This document shows positions 63,540 to 64,000 of a DNA stretch of 64,000 bases, piece after piece. Every line of letters begins with the position of its first letter. The first letter of the stretch is position 1. The position numbers and the translations under genes are program-made. Source of the DNA: Platerodrilus igneus (taxonomy: Eukaryota; Arthropoda; Insecta; Coleoptera; Lycidae); the NCBI GenBank assembly GCA_036346225.1, contig JARFIW010000884.1, positions 5,690,501-5,754,500 on the forward strand, read 5' to 3'. Below the pieces are notes generated by a model. That model searched no databases. It was not told where the DNA came from and worked only from the letters and a program-made list of their open reading frames with translations.

Positions 63540-64000
63540 TTAAACGCGTACCCTCATTGTTTCCTATTCTGAGCTAACCTGCACATTTCTCTGAAATTTC
63601 CACAGTCTGCATCTTTCACTATCTGCGTGCAATAGTTTGATCTAAATCTACCTCTACCTCTTTTTTTTCCTATCTCTGCTTGTAATATATTCCCCAAAAA
63701 TGCCTTAGAATGTATCCTGCCCTTCTGTTTCTCCTATTTTTTTTTGTTTTCCACAGATATCTTCATTCTCCTACTATTTCTATAAACTCTTTGTTATTAA
63801 CTTTGTTTGTCCATGTTATCATCCTCATATATCTTAAACACAACATACCAAAAGGTTTCTACCGTTTTTCTGTATGCTTCTCCTGCTGCCCCTATTTAAC
63901 AGACATACTGTGCTGTGCTCCACACATATACTTTCAACAATTTCCTCCTTGTTTCTATGTTTGTTGTCTTCGAACGTAGCCGCTACTCTTTCTTGTTAAG
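63540..64000 (-). pseudogene. LINE F C-terminal fragment, opposite orientation
   Basis: In the minus strand from the window end, broken frames read NKVNNKEFIEIVGE, KNRRNRRAGYILRHFWG and KKRGRGRFRSNYCTQIVKDA, then FREMCRLAQNR. This is the usual C-terminus of the same type of LINE as 62340-63225. The first part (CSK/RRQQT ... ETRK ... CVEHS) overlaps the end of that fragment in sequence, so the two are separate copies. TGAAGACCTAATGATG near 63525 looks like the start of a typical LINE 3' UTR. Confidence 0.75.

Noticed and set aside
62340..64000. Twin-priming inversion of a single LINE
   Set aside because: Twin priming would place the inverted 5' part on the other side of the 3' part, and the two pieces overlap in sequence.

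Overview
The window looks like gene-poor, AT-rich nuclear DNA of an insect or close arthropod. The evidence is the repeat content: APE-type LINEs of the I/R1/LOA kind, Ty3/gypsy and BEL/Pao retroelements, DD41D mariner-like transposons, a tRNA-derived SINE and a large long-TIR transposon. No complete host gene is visible. One 124-nt exon candidate (52004-52127) is the only plausible piece of a cellular gene. Species and order cannot be told from this sequence alone.

Layout. 1-5155: decayed LINE copy A (gag, endonuclease, reverse transcriptase, RNase H, 3' UTR), split by a 297-bp SINE. 5156-9439: AT-rich with weak repeats. 9440-12770: Ty3/gypsy relic without recognisable LTRs. 13290-15235: BEL/Pao relic, minus strand. 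16980-17590: long TG-rich tract. 18322-23690: minus-strand pile of two more copies of LINE A, two SINEs and a 67-bp LINE tail, separated by copies of one short target sequence. 24180-28560: two further LINEs in opposite orientations. 28560-39850: mostly featureless AT-rich DNA holding two transposase-like relics and one mariner arm. 39860-40797: unannotated relic of a protein-primed family B DNA polymerase (Polinton or virus type). 42924-46332: two mariner-like elements placed in TA microsatellite. 47267-48914: a third. 49455-50085: about 90-bp satellite. 51550-51866: short LINE tail with perfect 13-bp target duplications. 52912-59963: 7.05-kb transposon with about 98% identical 0.77-kb TIRs. 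61953-62024: tRNA-like sequence. 62340-64000: two LINE fragments, tail to tail.

Two systems stand out. First, the LINE and the SINE share a 30-nt 3' hairpin capped by a UNCG-type loop. The pile at 18.3-23.7 kb shows both elements inserted repeatedly next to the same target repeat, as expected if the SINE borrows the LINE's reverse transcriptase. Second, the 7-kb element encodes a large protein with two zinc fingers, a transposase-like middle and a C-terminal region built like an XPG/FEN nuclease (PIN-fold). From memory I place it near the Academ DNA transposons that carry an XPG nuclease. Its arms carry six copies of a CRE-like/TATA-box module.

Limits: family names come from recognising motifs, not from database searches. 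Coordinates of decayed elements are approximate unless target duplications or inverted repeats fix them.
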